Origin: Dryomyza anilis
Taxonomy: Eukaryota; Arthropoda; Insecta; Diptera; Dryomyzidae
Direction: 5' to 3'
Length of the DNA: 64,000 nt
NCBI GenBank assembly: GCA_951804985.1
Contig: OX638136.1
Coordinates: 8,745,852-8,809,851 of the forward strand
Numbering within the stretch: the stretch's first letter is position 1; each line of letters starts with the position of its first letter. Position numbers and translations under genes: made by a program. The notes under the pieces are model-generated. The model worked only from the letters and a program-made list of their open reading frames with translations. It made no database searches and had not been told where the DNA came from. Below, in pieces: positions 9,857 to 23,053 of the stretch.

Positions 9857-11201
9857 TTTTGGTCGTACAGTAGTTGTATGTACAACATTTTATGTTGAGA
9901 GGCATTTTAATGCGCTCCATTCACAATACAAAAAAAACAATTCAAAAGAAATGAAAGAATTGCTTTCAATATTAAAACAATCATTAAAAAAAAAAAATGA
10001 ATGCACGCCAATTAAAGAAAATTGAAAATTTCAATTGGACCAATGTTTATACTGTGTATATATTTGTGGTATAACAAACAAAACACAACAAAAAGCACAC
10101 AAAATAAGTATTTTAATGTTGCGACATAAAAGATAAACAAAAAGCTTTTACATGAGCTTTCGACCAACATTGTTTTAAGTGTAAAGCATTTCAAACGCAC
10201 AAACACTTAGGCATTTTGTTAATGTGTGCATTTGCCCTTTGCAGATCTAGATCATATGTTTATGGTCCCTACCTTTCCCTACCATTTTGCTTCCGGATTA
10301 TTGCCCACCATACCCTGTCTGAGCCTACCATTTTCCTTACACCTGTTTGGCTACCATACGCTACCTATGCCTTCCATTCCCCTACCAATTTTGTTTTCAT
10401 GCTATAACAGGGAACTGGTATGTTCAAGCGAGCCCTAGCGGGCAAAAGCATTTTGTGTAAGTTTTGGAAGTATCTTTATAGCTAGAATATGAAAGAGAAA
10501 GGTACCTGTAGCAGGCAAAAGCATTTTGTGTAAGTTCTGATTTTGAAGACTTGAAAAGTATCTTTGGAAGGGAAAGGTAGTCTACCTGTAGCAGGCAAAC
10601 ACATTGTATAGGAATTTTGTTTTGAAATTTTAAAAAGCATTTTAATAGTAGGAAACTAAAAGGGAATTTTTAAAATAAAATAAATAAATAGAATTAAATA
10701 AATAAATAAAACTTATTAATTATAAATGTATCAATTTTGATATTCTTGAATACAGTTGAAAACTTTGAATATTTTGGATTACCTTCAAATATTTTCGATT
10801 ATTTTTGAATACACTTAACGAAAAATTTCGTTTTCATATTTATCTATTTTTTATTTTACAACATGTCACTCAGACTTACTACTGAAGATTTATCTGCCTC
10901 GGCGGCTAGTGCAACAATTTATTGTATTTGTACTCAAAGTGGTGGGACCTACAGTTAATTGCCGAATCCGAACGGCGGGTGAGAGCTTTTCATAGGTAAG
11001 AATGGAATGGGTTAAAGAAAAGTAACTTTTGTTATGTTATCATACTTCAAAAATAATAAAATAAGTGCGTTAATTTGAAAAAGAAAATATATCCAATGTG
11101 CAAAAGAAAAATATATTAAACGAAATTTAATGAGAAAATGTTGCTAAAAAAATATTGCCAAAGAATAAGTTTGTCTCAAGAGACATGTTGCGACACACAC
11201 C
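9857..11201 (+). repeat. Unit segment 5: partial L, P, M, C
   Basis: As segment 3, but with a complete block C. SINE fragment at 10925-10997. Confidence 0.85.
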
Positions 11202-11630
11202 GAGTAACCGGTTTCTCTGTAAAGAATCCCGTTTGTGAGTTATCGTGAAAACCCCTCAAAAGTGATACATTTGTCAAAATTATGACATATCAACATACAA
11301 AACGGTTCAAAACTTAACTTCCAGAGTTGCCAACTTGTCAATATTTACACATATTCATCCTTAAAGGATGCTGAATCTTGTCGAGTAACCGGTTTCTCTG
11401 TAAAGAATCCCGTTTGTGAGTTATCGTGAAAACCCCTCAAAAGTGATACATTTGTCAAAATTATGACATATCACCTTACAAAACGGTTCAAAACTTAACT
11501 TCCAGAGTTGCCAACTTGTCAATATTTACACATATTCATCCTTAAAGGATGCTGAATCTTGTCGAGTAACCGGTTTCTCAGTAAAAAATCCCGTTCGTGA
11601 AAAAAACACAAAATTAACTGAATATCAGGG
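11202..11630 (+). repeat. 181-bp satellite array 5 (2 monomers + terminal partial)
   Basis: Starts at 11202 and 11383, with the diverged terminal monomer at 11564. The first monomer carries the atcaacatac variant seen in several arrays. Confidence 0.96.
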
Positions 11631-12154
11631 ATTAAAAAAAACATATATATATATATAATTCTGTTCAGGCTTCTGTGCCCATGTATATTCTTGTGTTGTG
11701 CTGAATTCTCGCGAAAACGTTGAAACAATTTTTTTTTTAATGTTTATGTATAAATAAAATTAAATCGAATTAATGCGATATGTGGTCGAATATGACATTT
11801 TTGTTGTTAAAATCATAAAAAGAAAAAAATGTAAAATTTTAAAATAAAATTTTAAAATCGTAAAACGGCAACACTTAACATGCAAAGCTATATATAAGCT
11901 ATATATATTGTTTCATTAATGCTTATTTACTGATTACTTGTTTCAATTTTAATAATTTTTTTGCACGCACTATCTTTGAGATAATTAGTCCTAAGTATGA
12001 TACAATTTCTGATGTTTCTGTATAATTTTAATTATTTTTGGTTTATCTTTTGAATAATAAAATTTGTAACAGAGGTTTAAATTTTTATATTGTTTAATTT
12101 CGCGCTATTCATGTCTTAATTGGAGTTTAATAATGGTTTGGGATCATCATGGTT
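11631..12154 (+). repeat. Blocks T and truncated F, copy 2
   Basis: TA run at 11643-11657. F breaks off after atcatcatggtt and joins L/P at aacattgttttaagtg, losing the rest of F, all of H and most of L. Confidence 0.85.
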
Positions 12155-13143
12155 AACATTGTTTTAAGTGTAAAGCATTTCAAACGCACAAACACTTAGG
12201 CATTTTGTTAATGTGTGCATTTGCCCTTTGCAGATCTAGATCATATGTTTATGGTCCCTACCTTTCCCTACCATTTTGCTTCCGGATTATTGCCCACCTT
12301 ACCCTGCCTGAGCCTACCATTTTCCTTACACCTGTTTGGCTACCATACGCTACCTATGCCTTCCATTCCCCTACAAATTTTGTTTTCATGCTATAACAGG
12401 GAACTGGTATGTTCAAGCGAGCCCTAGCGGGCAAAAGCATTTTGTGTAAGTTCTGATTTTGAAGACTTGAAAAATATCTTTGGAAGGGAAAGGTAGTCTA
12501 CCTGTAGCAGGCAAACACATTGTATAGGAATTTTGTTTTGAAATTTTAAAAAGCATTTTAATAGTAGGGAACTAAAAGGGAATTTTTAAAATAAAATAAA
12601 TAAATAGAATTTAATAAAATAATAAAACTTAGTAAATAAATAAAACTTATTAATTATAAATGTATCAATTTTGATATTCTTGAATACAGTTGAAAACTTT
12701 GAATATTTTGGATTACCTTCAAATATTTTCGATTATCTTTGAATACACTTAACGAAAAATTTCGTTTTCATATTTATCTATTTTTTATTTTACAACATGT
12801 CACTCAGACTTACTACTGAAGATTTATCTGCCTCGGCGGCTAGTGCAACAATTTATTGTATTTGTACTCAAAGTGGTGGGACCTACAGTTAATTGCCGAA
12901 TCCGAACGGCGGGTGAGAGCTTTTCATAGGTAAGAATGGAATGGGTTAAGAATGGATGGGTAAGAATGGAATGTTATGTTATCATACTTCAAAAATAATA
13001 AAATAAGTGCGTTAATTTGAAAAAGAAAATATATCGAATGTGCAAAAGAAAAATATATTAAACGAAATTTAATGAGAAAATGTTGCTAAAAAAATATTGC
13101 CAAAGAATAAGTTTGTCTCAAGAGACATGTTGCGACACACACC
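12155..13143 (+). repeat. Unit segment 6: P, shortened M, C
   Basis: One M subrepeat (about 80 bp) is missing at about 12450, consistent with recombination between the two gcaaaagcattttgtgtaag copies. A small local duplication of taagaatgga words lies at about 12945-12970. SINE fragment at 12859-12931. Confidence 0.85.
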
Positions 13144-14640
13144 GAGTAACCGGTTTCTCTGTAAAGAATCCCGTTTGTGAGTTATCGTGAAAACCCCTCA
13201 AAAGTGATACATTTGTCAAAATTATGACATATCACCTTACAAAACGGTTCAAAACTTAACTTCCAGAGTTGCCAACTTGTCAATATTTACACATATTCAT
13301 CCTTAAAGGATGCTGAATCTTGTCGAGTAACCGGTTTCTCTGTAAAGAATCCCGTTTGTGAGTTATCGTGAAAACCCCTCAAAAGTGATACATTTGTCAA
13401 AATTATGACATATCACATTACAAAACGGTTCAAAACTTAACTTCCAGAGTTGCCAACTTGTCAATATTTACACATATTCATCCTAAAAGGATGCTGAATC
13501 TTGTCGAGTAACCGGTTTCTCTGTAAAGAATCCCGTTTGTGAGATATTGTGAAAACCCCTCAAAAGTGATACATTTTTCAAAATTATGACATATCACCTT
13601 ACAAAACGGTTCAAAACATAACTTCCAGAGTTGCCAACTTGTCAATATTTACACATATTCATCCTTAAAGGATGCTGAATCTTGTCGAGTAACCGGTTTC
13701 TCTGTAAAGAATCCCGTTTGTGAGTTATCGCGAAAACCCCTCAAAAGTGATACATTTGTCAAAATTATGACATATCAACATACAAAACGGTTCAAAACTT
13801 AACTTCCAGAGTTGCCAACTTGTCAATATTTACACATATTCATCCTTAAAGGATGCTGAATCTTGTCGAGTAACCGGTTTCTCTGTAAAGAATCCCGTTT
13901 GTGAGTTATCGTGAAAACCCCTCAAAAGTGATACATTTGTCAAAATTATGACATATCACCTTACAAAACGGTTCAAAACTTAACTTCCAGAGTTGCCAAC
14001 TTGTCAATATTTACACATATTCATCCTAAAAGGATGCTGAATCTTGTCGAGTAACCGGTTTCTCTGTAAAGAATCCCGTTTGTGAGTTATTGTGAAAACC
14101 CCTCAAAAGTGATACATTTTTCAAAATTATGACATATCACCTTACAAAACGGTTCAAAACATAACTTCCAGAGTTGCCAACTTGTCAATATTTACACATA
14201 TTCATCCTTAAAGGATGCTGAATCTTGTCGAGTAACCGGTTTCTCTGTAAAGAATCCCGTTTGTGAGTTATCGTGAAAACCCCTCAAAAGTGATACATTT
14301 GTCAAAATTATGACATATCACCTTACAAAACGGTTCAAAACTTAACTTCCAGAGTTGCCAACTTGTCAATATTTACACATATTCATCCTTAAAGGATGCT
14401 GAATCTTGTCGAGTAACCGGTTTCTCTGTAAAGAATCCCGTTTGTGAGTTATCGTGAAAACCCCTCAAAAGTGATACATTTGTCAAAATTATGAAATATC
14501 ACCTTACAAAACGGTTCAAAACTTAACTTCCAGAGTTGCCAACTTGTCAATATTTACACATATTCATCCTTAAAGGATGCTGAATCTTGTCGAGTAACCG
14601 GTTTCTCAGTAAAAAATCCCGTTCGTGAAAAAAACACAAA
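13144..14640 (+). repeat. 181-bp satellite array 6 (8 monomers + terminal partial)
   Basis: Starts from 13144 to 14411 every 181 bp, terminal monomer at 14592. Variant sites repeat every third monomer: tcctaaaagg at 13491 and 14034, and acatttttca at 13571 and 14114, both 543 bp apart. A three-monomer higher-order repeat is therefore present. Confidence 0.96.
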
Positions 14641-15182
14641 ATTAACTGAATATCAGGGATTAAAAAAAACATATATATATATATAATTCTGTTCAGGCTT
14701 CTGTGCCCATGTATATTCTTGTGTTGTGCTGAATTCTCGCGAAAACGTTGAAACAATTTTTTTTTTAATGTTTATGTATAAATAAAATTAAATCGAATTA
14801 ATGCGATATGTGGTCGAATATGACATTTTTGTTGTTAAAATCATAAAAAGAAAAAAATGTAAAATTTTAAAATAAAATTTTAAAATCGTAAAACGGCAAC
14901 ACTTAACATGCAAAGCTATATATAAGCTATATATATTGTTTCATTAATGCTTATTTACTGATTACTTGTTTCAATTTTAATAGTTTTTTTGCACGCACTA
15001 TCTTTGAGATAATTAGTCCTAAGTATGATACAATTTCTGATGTTTCTGTATAATTTTAATTATTTTTGGTTTATCTTTTGAATAATAAAATTTGTAACAG
15101 AGGTTTAAATTTTTATATTGTTTAATTTCGCGCTATTGATGTCTTAATTGGAGTTTAATAATGGTTTGGGATCATCATGGTT
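14641..15182 (+). repeat. Blocks T and truncated F, copy 3
   Basis: The same F truncation and F-to-P junction as at 12154. TA run at 14671-14685. Confidence 0.85.
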
Positions 15183-16255
15183 AACATTGTTTTAAGTGTA
15201 AAGCATTTCAAACGCACAAACACTTAGGCATTTTGTTAATGTGTGCATTTGCCCTTTGCAGATCTAGATCATATGTTTATGGTCCCTACCTTTCCCTACC
15301 ATTTTGCTTCCGGCTTATTTCCCACCTTACCCTGCCTGAGCCTACCATTTTCCTTACACCTGTTTGGCTACCATACGCTACCTATGCCTTCCATTCCCCT
15401 ACAAATTTTGTTTTCATGCTATAACAGGGAACTGGTATGTTCAAGCGAGCCCTAGCGGGCAAAAGCATTTTGTGTAAGTTTTGGAAGTATCTTTATAGCT
15501 AGAATATGAAAGAGAAAGGTACCTGTAGCATGCAAAAGCATTTTGTGTAAGTTCTGATTTTGAAGACTTGAAAAGTATCTTTGGAAGGGAAAGGTAGTCT
15601 ACCTGTAGCAGGCAAACACATTGTATAGGAATTTTGTTTTGAAATTTTAAAAAGCATTTTAATAGTAGGGAACTAAAAGGGAATTTTTAAAATAAAATAA
15701 AATAAAATAAAATAAATAAATAAATAGAATTTAATAAAATAATAAAACTTAGTAAATAAATAAAACTTATTAATTATAAATGTATCAATTTTGATATTCT
15801 TGAATACAGTTGAAAACTTTGAATATTTTGGATTACCTTCAAATATTTTCGATTATCTTTGAATACACTTAACGAAAAATTTCGTTTTCATATTTATCTA
15901 TTTTTTATTTTACAACATGTCACTCAGACTTACTACTCAAGATTTATCTGCCTCGGCGGCTAGTGCAACAATTTATTGTATTTGTACTCAAAGTGGTGGG
16001 ACCTACAGTTAATTGCCGAATCCGAACGGCGGGTGAGAGCTTTTCATAGGTAAGAATGGAATGGGTTAAAGAAAAGTAACTTTTGTTATGTTATCATACT
16101 TCAAAAATAATAAAATAAGTGCGTTAATTTGAAAAAGAAAATATATCGAATGTGCAAAAGAAAAATATATTAAACGAAATTTAATGAGAAAATGTTGCTA
16201 AAAAAATATTGCCAAAGAATAAGTTTGTCTCAAGAGACATGTTGCGACACACACC
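15183..16255 (+). repeat. Unit segment 7: P, M, C
   Basis: An expanded aaaat run lies at about 15690-15720. SINE fragment at 15979-16051. Confidence 0.85.
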
Positions 16256-17690
16256 GAGTAACCGGTTTCTCTGTAAAGAATCCCGTTTGTAAGTTATCAA
16301 AACCCCTCAAAAGTGATACATTTGTCAAAATTATGACATATCACCTTACAAAACGGTTCAAAACTTAATTTCCAGAGTTGCCAACTTGTCAATATTTACA
16401 CATATTCATCCTTAAAGGATGCTGAATCTTGTCGAGTAACCGGTTTCTCTGTAAAGAATCCCGTTTGTGAGTTATCGTGAAAACCCCTCAAAAGTGATAC
16501 ATTTGTCAAAATTATGACATATCACCTTACAAAACGGTTCGAAACTTAACTTCCAGAGTTGCCAACTTGTCAATATTTATCGTGAAAACCCCTCAAAAGT
16601 GAAACATTTGTCAAAATTATGACATATCACCTTACAAAACGGTTCAAAACTTAACTTCCAGAGTTGCCAACTTGTCAATATTTACACATATTCATCCTTA
16701 AAGGATGCTGAATCTTGTCGAGTAACCGGTTTCTCTGTAAAGAATCCCGTTTGTGAGTTATCGTGAAAACCCCTCAAAAGTGATACATTTGTCAAAATTA
16801 TGACATATCAACATACAAAACAGTTCAAAACTTAACTTCCAGAGTTGCCAACTTGTCAATATTTACACATATTCATCCTTAAAGGATGCTGAATCTTGTC
16901 GAGTAACCGGTTTCTCTGTAAAGAATCCCGTTTGTGAGTTATCGTGAAAACCCCTCAAAAGTGATTCATTTGTCAAAATTATGACATATCACCTTACAAA
17001 ACGGTTCAAAACTTAACTTCCAGAGTTGCCAACTTGTCAATATTTACACATATTCATCCTTAAAGGATGCTGAATCTTGTCGAGTAACCGGTTTCTCTGT
17101 AAAGAATCCCGTTTGTGAGTTATAGTGAAAACCCCTCAAAAGTGATACATTTGTCAAAATTATGACATATCACCTTACAAAACGGTTCAAAACTTAACTT
17201 CCAGAGTTGCCAACTTGTCAATATTTACACATATTCATCCTTAAAGGATGCTGAATCTTGCCGAGTAACCGGTTTCTCTATAAAGAATCCCGTTTGTGAG
17301 TTATCGTGAAAACCCCTCAAAAGTGATACATTTGTCAAAATTATGACATATCACCTTACAAAACGGTTCAAAACTTAACTTCCAGAGTTGCCAACTTGTC
17401 AATATTTACACATATTCATCCTTAAAGGATGCTGAATCTTGTCGAGTAACCGGTTTCTCTGTAAAGAATCCCGTTTGTGAGTTATCGTGAAAACCCCTCA
17501 AAAGTGATACATTTGTCAAAATTATGACATATCACCTTACAAAACGGTTCAAAACTTAACTTCCAGAGTTGCCAACTTGTCAATATTTACACATATTCAT
17601 CCTTAAAGGATGCTGAATCTTGTCGAGTAACCGGTTTCTCAGTAAAAAATCCCGTTCGTGAAAAAAACACAAAATTAACTAAATATCAGG
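16256..17690 (+). repeat. 181-bp satellite array 7, with one fused monomer
   Basis: The first monomer is 178 bp (3-bp deletion, ttatcaaaacccc). The unit from 16434 to 16720 is 286 bp: two monomers fused by a 76-bp deletion joining caatattta to tcgtgaaaacc. Regular 181-bp monomers follow to the terminal one at 17625. Confidence 0.96.
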
Positions 17691-17700
17691 GATTAAAAAA

Positions 17701-17775
<75 letters not shown>

Positions 17776-18477
17776 CTGTTCAGGCTTCTGTGCCCATGTA
17801 TATTCTTGTGTTGTGCTGAATTCTCGCGAAAACGTTGAAACAATTTTTTTTTTAATGTTTATGTATAAATAAAATTAAATCGAATTAATGAGATATGTGG
17901 TCGAATATGACATTTTTGTTGTTAAAATCATAAAAAGAAAAAAAAAGTAAAATTTTAAAATAAAATTTTAATATCGTAAAACGGCAACACTTAACATGCA
18001 AAGCTATATATAAGCTATATATATTGTTTCATTAATGCTTATTTACTGATTACTTGTTTCAATTTTAATAGTTTATTTTGCACGCACTATCTTTGAGATA
18101 ATTAGTCCTAAGTATGATACAATTTCTGATGTTTCTGTATAATTTTAATTATTTTTGGTTTATCTTTTGAATAATAAAATTTGTAACAGAGGTTTAAATT
18201 TTTATATTGTTTAATTTCGCGCTATTCATGTCTTAATTGGAGTAATGGTTTGGGATCATCATGGTTTCATTTTCACGATTTACTGAAGATGATCAATGTT
18301 GGGAGGGCAATAGTTGTTGCACTAACATCAATGTACAACACTTGTGGAAGCGTTTTGACGGAAATACTTATCTCTTTGGCTTTTAAAATCTTTTACTTTT
18401 TGGAATGTTTCGGACATTTTAATCTAATCTTGCACACAAATTTAAATATGTCTTGCTGTAGCAACGTGCATCTTTAA
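17691..18477 (+). repeat. Blocks T and F, copy 4
   Basis: A long TA microsatellite (17704-17772), then full-length F ending in taa at 18475-18477 next to Harbinger copy 2. Confidence 0.85.
17704..17772. repeat. TA microsatellite, about 34 repeats
   Basis: An uninterrupted run of alternating A and T, 69 bp, against 15 bp at the same place in several other units. Confidence 0.98.
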
Positions 18478-19070
18478 GGGCCAGTTTTTCAGTGCTAGTT
18501 GAACTTCGTTTGTGGTTTAAACTTGGTTTAAAGTCAGAAACGAATTTTTCAATTAATTATGTTCATAGTTTAAACGTAGTTTAAACGCCGAATATGTATC
18601 GTTTAAACTTCGTTTAAAATGTCATATTTTTTGGCAGAACATTGTTTAAACAACATTAATTTAAATATTTGTAAATAAAAATGTTTTCCTCGGACGAAGA
18701 AGATTTAAGTGATGCGGAAATATCGCATATATTAAATATTACCGTACTACGTTGTGTTAAAACCATTAGATCGCGTCCGGGTCACTTTAATTTGTATGAC
18801 GAACTGGATTTCTTTGTTAGATTTCGCTTATCAAAAACTTCAACTTATACCATTTTGCAACTTATTGGCACGCATATTGAACATCCAACAAATTGGTAAA
18901 GAATTCATCGAAATATATACTTTCACGTCAAATGTCTAACAAATATATTATAGGAATAACGCTTTAACAGCAGAGCAAATGCTATTAATAACACTTCGTG
19001 TATATGGAACTGGAGGTATGTTGCGAACAATTGGGGATATATAGAATATTCCCCAAGTTTTCACGATAAG
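18478..19070 (+). mobile_element. PIF/Harbinger 5' fragment, copy 2
   Basis: Same extent as copy 1. Transposase exon 1 18681-18895, intron 18896-18953, exon 2 18954-19070. Exon 1 has a D to G change (RPGHFN). Exon 2 carries the common TAG. Confidence 0.85.
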
Positions 19071-20537
19071 GTAAGACTGCGCATCGCTGCTCTATTATTT
19101 GCTTTATTTTTGAACACTATAAAAATATTTAATTGAGTATTGACTTAATATTTTTTTATTGTATTTTTTTTTTTATAATTAACCTTTTTTTCATTATATT
19201 TTAAGTTAAATTTAAATAAAATGTTTTTAGTTGAGTGAGGATACAAATAATTTTTTGATTACTTGTTTCAATTTTAATAGTTTTTTTGCACGCACTATCT
19301 TTGAGATAATTAGTCCTAAGTATGATACAATTTCTGATGTTTCTGTATAATTTTAATTATTTTTGATTTATCTTTTGAATAATAAAATTTGTAACAGAGG
19401 TTTAAATTTTTATATTGTTTAATTTCGCGCTATTCATGTCTTAATTGGAGTTTAATAATGGTTTGGGATCATCATGGTTAACATTGTTTTAAGTGTAAAG
19501 CATTTCAAACGCACAAACACTTAGGCATTTTGTTAATGTGTGCATTTGCCCTTTGCAGATCTAGATCATATGTTTATGGTCCCTACCTTTCCCTACCATT
19601 TTGCTTCCGGATTATTGCCCACCTTACCCTGCCTGAGCCTACCATTTTCCTTACACCTGTTTGGCTACCATACGCTACCTATGCCTTCCATTCCCCTACC
19701 AATTTTGTTTTCATGCTATAACAGGGAACTGGTATGTTCAAGCGAGCCCTAGCGGGCAAAAGCATTTTGTGTAAGTTTTGGAAGTATCTTTATAGCTAGA
19801 ATATGAAAGAGAAAGGTACCTGTAGCAGGCAAAAGCATTTTGTGTAAGTTCTGATTTTGAAGACTTGAAAAGTATCTTTGGAAGGGAAAGGTAGTCTACC
19901 TGTAGCAGGCAAACACATTGTATAGGAATTTTGTTTTGAAATTTTAAAAAGCATTTTAATAGTAGGGAACTAAAAGGGAATTTTTAAAATAAAATAAATA
20001 AATAAATAGAATTTAATAAAATAATAAAACTTAGTAAATAAATAAAACTTATTAATTATAAATGTATCAATTTTGATATTCTTGAATACAGTTGAAAACT
20101 TTGAATATTTTGGATTACCTTCAAATATTTTCGATTATCTTTGAATACACTTAACGAAAAATTTCGTTTTCATATTTATCTATTTTTTATTTTACAACAT
20201 GTCACTCAGACTTACTACTGAAGATTTATCTGCCTCGGCGGCTAGTGCAACAATTTATTGTATTTGTACTCAAAGTGGTGGGACCTACAGTTAATTGCCG
20301 AATCCGAACGGCGGGTGAGAGCTTTTCATAGGTAAGAATGGAATGGGTTAAAGAAAAGTAACTTTTGTTATGTTATCATACTTCAAAAATAATAAAATAA
20401 GTGCGTTAATTTGAAAAAGAAAATATATCGAATGTGCAAAAGAAAAATATATTAAACGAAATTTAATGAGAAAATGTTGCTAAAAAAATATTGCCAAAGA
20501 ATAAGTTTGTCTCAAGAGACATGTTGCGACACACACC
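19071..20537 (+). repeat. Unit segment 8: partial L, inserted F piece, P, M, C
   Basis: L stops at about 19256 (aaataatttttt) and is followed by about 222 bp of T/F sequence (gattacttgtttc to atcatggtt, about 19257-19478), then the F-to-P junction. SINE fragment at 20261-20333. Confidence 0.85.
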
Positions 20538-22258
20538 GAGTAACCGGTTTCTCTGTAAAGAATCCCGTTTGTAAGTTATCAAAACCCCTCAAAAGTGATA
20601 CATTTGTCAAAATTATGACATATCACCTTACAAAACGGTTCAAAAATTAATTTCCAGAGTTGCCAACTTGTCAATATTTACACATATTCATCCTTAAAGG
20701 ATGCTGAATCTTGTCGAGTAACCGGTTTCTCTGTAAAGAATCCCGTTTGTGAGTTATCGTGAAAACCCCTCAAAAGTGATACATTTGTCAAAATTATGAC
20801 ATATCACCTTACAAAACGGTTCGAAACTTAACTTCCAGAGTTGCCAACTTGTCAATATTTATCGTGAAAACCCCTCAAAAGTGAAACATTTGTCAAAATT
20901 ATGACATATCACCTTACAAAACGGTTCAAAACTTAACTTCCAGAGTTGCCAACTTGTCAATATTTACACATAATCATCCTTAAAGGATGCTGAATCTTGT
21001 CGAGTAACCGGTTTCTCTGTAAAGAATCCCGTTTGTGAGTTATCGTGAAAACCCCTCAAAAGTGATACATTTGTCAAAATTATGACATATCACCTTACAA
21101 AACGGTTCGAAACTTAACTTCCAGAGTTGCCAACTTGTCAATATTTATCGTTAAAACCCCTCAAAAGTGATACATTTGTCAAAATTATGACATATCACCT
21201 TACAAAACGGTTCAAAACTTAACTTCCAGAGTTGCCAACTTGTCAATATTTACACATATTCATCCTTAAAGGATGCTGAATCTTGTCGAGTAACCGGTTT
21301 CTCTGTAAAGAATCCCGTTTGTGAGTTATCGTGAAAACCCCTCAAAAGTGATACATTTGTCAAAATTATGACATATCAACATACAAAACAGTTCAAAACT
21401 TAACTTCCAGAGTTGCCAACTTGTCAATATTTACACATATTCATCCTTAAAGGATGCTGAATCTTGTCGAGTAACCGGTTTCTCTGTAAAGAATCCCGTT
21501 TGTGAGTTATCGTGAAAACCCCTCAAAAGTGATTCATTTGTCAAAATTATGACATATCACCTTACAAAACGGTTCAAAACTTAACTTCCAGAGTTGCCAA
21601 CTTGTCAATATTTACACATATTCATCCTTAAAGGATGCTGAATCTTGTCGAGTAACCGGTTTCTCTGTAAAGAATCCCGTTTGTGAGTTATCGTGAAAAC
21701 CCCTCAAAAGTGATACATTTGTCAAAATTATGACATATCACCTTACAAAACGGTTCAAAACTTAACTTCCAGAGTTGCCAACTTGTCAATATTTACACAT
21801 ATTCATCCTTAAAGGATGCTGAATCTTGTCGAGTAACCGGTTTCTCTATAAAGAATCCCGTTTGTGAGTTATCGTGAAAACCCCTCAAAAGTGATACATT
21901 TGTCAAAATTATGACATATCACCTTACAAAACGGTTCAAAACTTAACTTCCAGAGTTGCCAACTTGTCAATATTTACACATATTCATCCTTAAAGGATGC
22001 TGAATCTTGTCGAGTAACCGGTTTCTCTGTAAAGAATCCCGTTTGTGAGTTGTCGTGAAAACCCCTCAAAAGTGATACATTTGTCAAAATTATGACATAT
22101 CACCTTACAAAACGGTTCAAAACTTAACTTCCAGAGTTGCCAACTTGTCAATATTTACACATATTCATCCTTAAAGGATGCTGAATCTTGTCGAGTAACC
22201 GGTTTCTCAGTAAAAAATCCCGTTCGTGAAAAAAACACAAAATTAACTAAATATCAGG
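20538..22258 (+). repeat. 181-bp satellite array 8, with two fused monomers
   Basis: The first monomer is 178 bp. Two consecutive 286-bp fused units run from 20716 to about 21288, with the junction atatttatcg at about 20857 and 21143. Regular monomers follow to the terminal one at 22193. The fusion seen once in array 7 is duplicated here. Confidence 0.95.
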
Positions 22259-22268
22259 GATTAAAAAA

Positions 22269-22349
<81 letters not shown>

Positions 22350-23053
22350 CTGTTCAGGCTTCTGTGCCCATGTATATTCTTGTGTTGTGCTGAATTCTCG
22401 CGAAAACGTTGAAACAATTTTTTTTTTAATGTTTATGTATAAATAAAATTAAATCGAATTAATGAGATATGTGGTCGAATATGACATTTTTGTTGTTAAA
22501 ATCATAAAAAGAAAAAAAAAGTAAAATTTTAAAATAAAATTTTAATATCGTAAAACGGCAACACTTAACATGCAAAGCTATATATAAGCTATATATATTG
22601 TTTCATTAATGCTTATTTACTGATTACTTGTTTCAATTTTAATAGTTTATTTTGCACGCACTATCTTTGAGATAATTAGTCCTAAGTATGATACAATTTC
22701 TGATGTTTCTGTATAATTTTAATTATTTTTGGTTTATCTTTTGAATAATAAAATTTGTAACAGAGGTTTAAATTTTTATATTGTTTAATTTCGCGCTATT
22801 CATGTCTTAATTGGAGTAATAGTTTGGGATCATCATGGTTTCATTTTCACGATTTACTGAAGATGATCAATGTTGGGAGGGCAATAGTTGTTGCACTAAC
22901 ATCAATGTACAACACTTGTGGAAGCGTTTTGACGGAAATACTTATCTCTTTGGCTTTTAAATCTTTTACTTTTTGGAATGTTTCGGACATTTTAATCTAA
23001 TTATATTGCACACAAATTTAAATATGTCTTGCTGTAGCAACGTGCATCTTTAA
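22259..23053 (+). repeat. Blocks T and F, copy 5 (F frame broken)
   Basis: TA run at 22272-22346. In F, the usual atggtttggg is atagtttggg and one A is missing in cttttaaatctttt, so the open frame seen in other copies is lost. Confidence 0.85.
22272..22346. repeat. TA microsatellite, about 37 repeats
   Basis: The longest TA run in the window, 75 bp and uninterrupted. Confidence 0.98.

Larger units (their letters stand above)
12155..18210 (+). repeat. 3,028-bp tandem duplication (approximate span)
   Basis: Matching landmarks lie 3,028 bp apart: block P at 12205 and 15233, and the T-block end at 11519 and 14547. Both copies share the F-to-P junction and the ctacaaattttg variant in P. The right-hand end of the second copy is not sharply defined. 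Confidence 0.7.

Noticed and set aside
11519..11728. 69-codon minus-strand frame at the end of arrays 5 and 6
   Set aside because: It is a translation of satellite, TA run and T block; it exists only where the TA run has a particular length.
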